Source: Betaproteobacteria bacterium
GTDB lineage: Bacteria; Pseudomonadota; Gammaproteobacteria; Burkholderiales; Thiobacillaceae
Assembly (NCBI GenBank): GCA_016873935.1
Contig: VGVT01000001.1
Location: 1 to 55,782 of the forward strand
Reading direction: 5' to 3'
DNA: 55,782 nt
Under the pieces are notes generated by a model. The model was given only the letters and a program-made list of their open reading frames with translations, made no database searches and was not told the origin of the DNA. How positions within the stretch are numbered: position 1 is the stretch's first letter; each line of letters starts with the position of its first letter. Made by a program: the position numbers and the translations under genes. Shown here piece by piece: positions 55,237-55,782 of this stretch.

Positions 55237-55782
55237 ATGCTCTCAGCACAAGACATGCAGGAAGCGGCGGCCCACGGTCGGCACGTCCGCGCGGTATACG
55301 TCTACGAAGCGCCGGTCCGCTTGTGGCACTGGGTCAACGCCCTGGCCATCGCGGTGCTGGCCATCACCGGCTGGTTCATCGCCAGCCCGCTGCCCAGCCA
55401 GCCCGGCGAGGCCAGCGAGAACTTCCTCATGGGCTACATCCGCTTCGCCCATTTCAGTGCCGGCTACGTGTTGCTTATCGGCCTGCTGGGGCGGGTTTAC
55501 TGGGCTTTCGTAGGCAATCACCACGCCCGGCAGATGTTCATCCTGCCCATCTTCAACGCCAGATGGTGGCGGGAGGTGTTCTTCGAGCTGCGCTGGTACC
55601 TCTTCCTGGAGCCGGACCCGAAGAAGTACGTGGGCCACAACCCCCTCGCGCAACTGGCCATGTTCAGTCTGTTCCTGACCACCACCCTGTTCATGATGGT
55701 CACCGGCTTCGCCCTCTACGGCGAGGGCACGCTGGAAGGCAGCTGGGCCCACACCCTGTTCACCTCCTGGGTCATCCCCCTG
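55237..55782 (+). CDS. hyaC: Hydrogenase cytochrome b subunit, partial at the right edge
   Basis: The first 182 residues of the di-heme cytochrome b that anchors the hydrogenase and passes electrons to quinones. It begins with VYVYEAPVRLWHWVNALAI, where the histidine in RLWHW is a heme ligand. The following membrane segments carry IRFAHFSAGYVLL, VGNHHARQ and YVGHNPLAQLAMF. The ATG follows AAGGAG with a 6-base spacer. The reading frame is still open at base 55782, so the gene continues beyond the window. It is separated from hyaB by a stem-loop repeat, which could lower its expression relative to hyaAB. Confidence 0.94.
   Translation, partial: MLSAQDMQEAAAHGRHVRAVYVYEAPVRLWHWVNALAIAVLAITGWFIASPLPSQPGEASENFLMGYIRFAHFSAGYVLLIGLLGRVYWAFVGNHHARQMFILPIFNARWWREVFFELRWYLFLEPDPKKYVGHNPLAQLAMFSLFLTTTLFMMVTGFALYGEGTLEGSWAHTLFTSWVIPL

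Overview
The window is about 55.8 kb of GC-rich chromosomal DNA from a betaproteobacterium. The evidence is gene order: serC-serA-pheA-hisC-tyrA-aroA-cmk-rpsA-ihfB-lapA-lapB-pyrF-cysM and yceD-rpmF-plsX-fabH-fabD-fabG-acpP-fabF-pabC-mltG-tmk-holB-pilZ-tatD are both typical of that class. A two-subunit biotin-dependent pyruvate carboxylase pair, a cytochrome c', a b-type cytochrome and a membrane-bound [NiFe] hydrogenase under a sigma-54-type promoter suggest a respiratory organism able to oxidise hydrogen, such as a facultative chemolithotroph. I cannot name the genus.

Layout. 1-6.9 kb: a membrane PAS-PAS sensor without an output domain, an orphan iron-type periplasmic binding protein, an NlpC/P60 hydrolase with a partner exported protein, and a helical protein followed by an ABC1/UbiB-type kinase. 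7.2-20.9 kb: the serine/aromatic amino acid/cell-growth operon, including ribosomal protein S1 and IHF beta, ending with cysM and a cytochrome b. 20.9-26.2 kb, minus strand: pyruvate carboxylase A and B, a Maf pyrophosphatase, an RsmI-like methyltransferase and cytochrome c'. 26.2-37.2 kb: the fatty-acid synthesis and replication cluster. 37.2-43.6 kb: clpA/clpS, cspA, icd, a pseudouridine synthase and a cyclic amidohydrolase. 43.8-48 kb: gyrA, a lemA gene broken by an in-frame amber codon, and a GIDE-domain membrane protein. 48-51.9 kb, minus strand: a copper-type P-ATPase and a proline-rich exported protein with spaced NPY motifs. 52.2 kb to the end: hyaA, hyaB and the first part of hyaC.

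The most notable material is non-coding. (1) Four copies of a roughly 90-100 bp stem-loop repeat lie in gaps between co-directional genes (oadA/maf, fabH/fabD, pilZ/tatD, hyaB/hyaC). Each arm is built of 7-bp units carrying GTAG or CTAC, around a GCGCC-NNN-GGCGC apical hairpin. (2) A 307-bp non-coding element with 20-bp inverted ends and a 5-bp ATGAA duplication is inserted exactly at the aroA start codon. It rebuilds the start and supplies a new ribosome-binding site. Its ends resemble IS1380/ISEcp1-type ends. (3) A palindromic repeat of about 100 bp sits in frame inside the copper ATPase gene. (4) The hydrogenase small subunit carries the two additional cysteines that mark oxygen-tolerant group 1d enzymes.

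Regulatory signals that can be read directly include a near-consensus promoter whose predicted start leaves the yceD mRNA practically leaderless, extended -10 promoters for acpP and gyrA, strong terminators after ihfB, acpP and the proline-rich gene, and two terminator-like hairpins in tandem ahead of rpsA. All calls come from reading the sequence; no database search was run.
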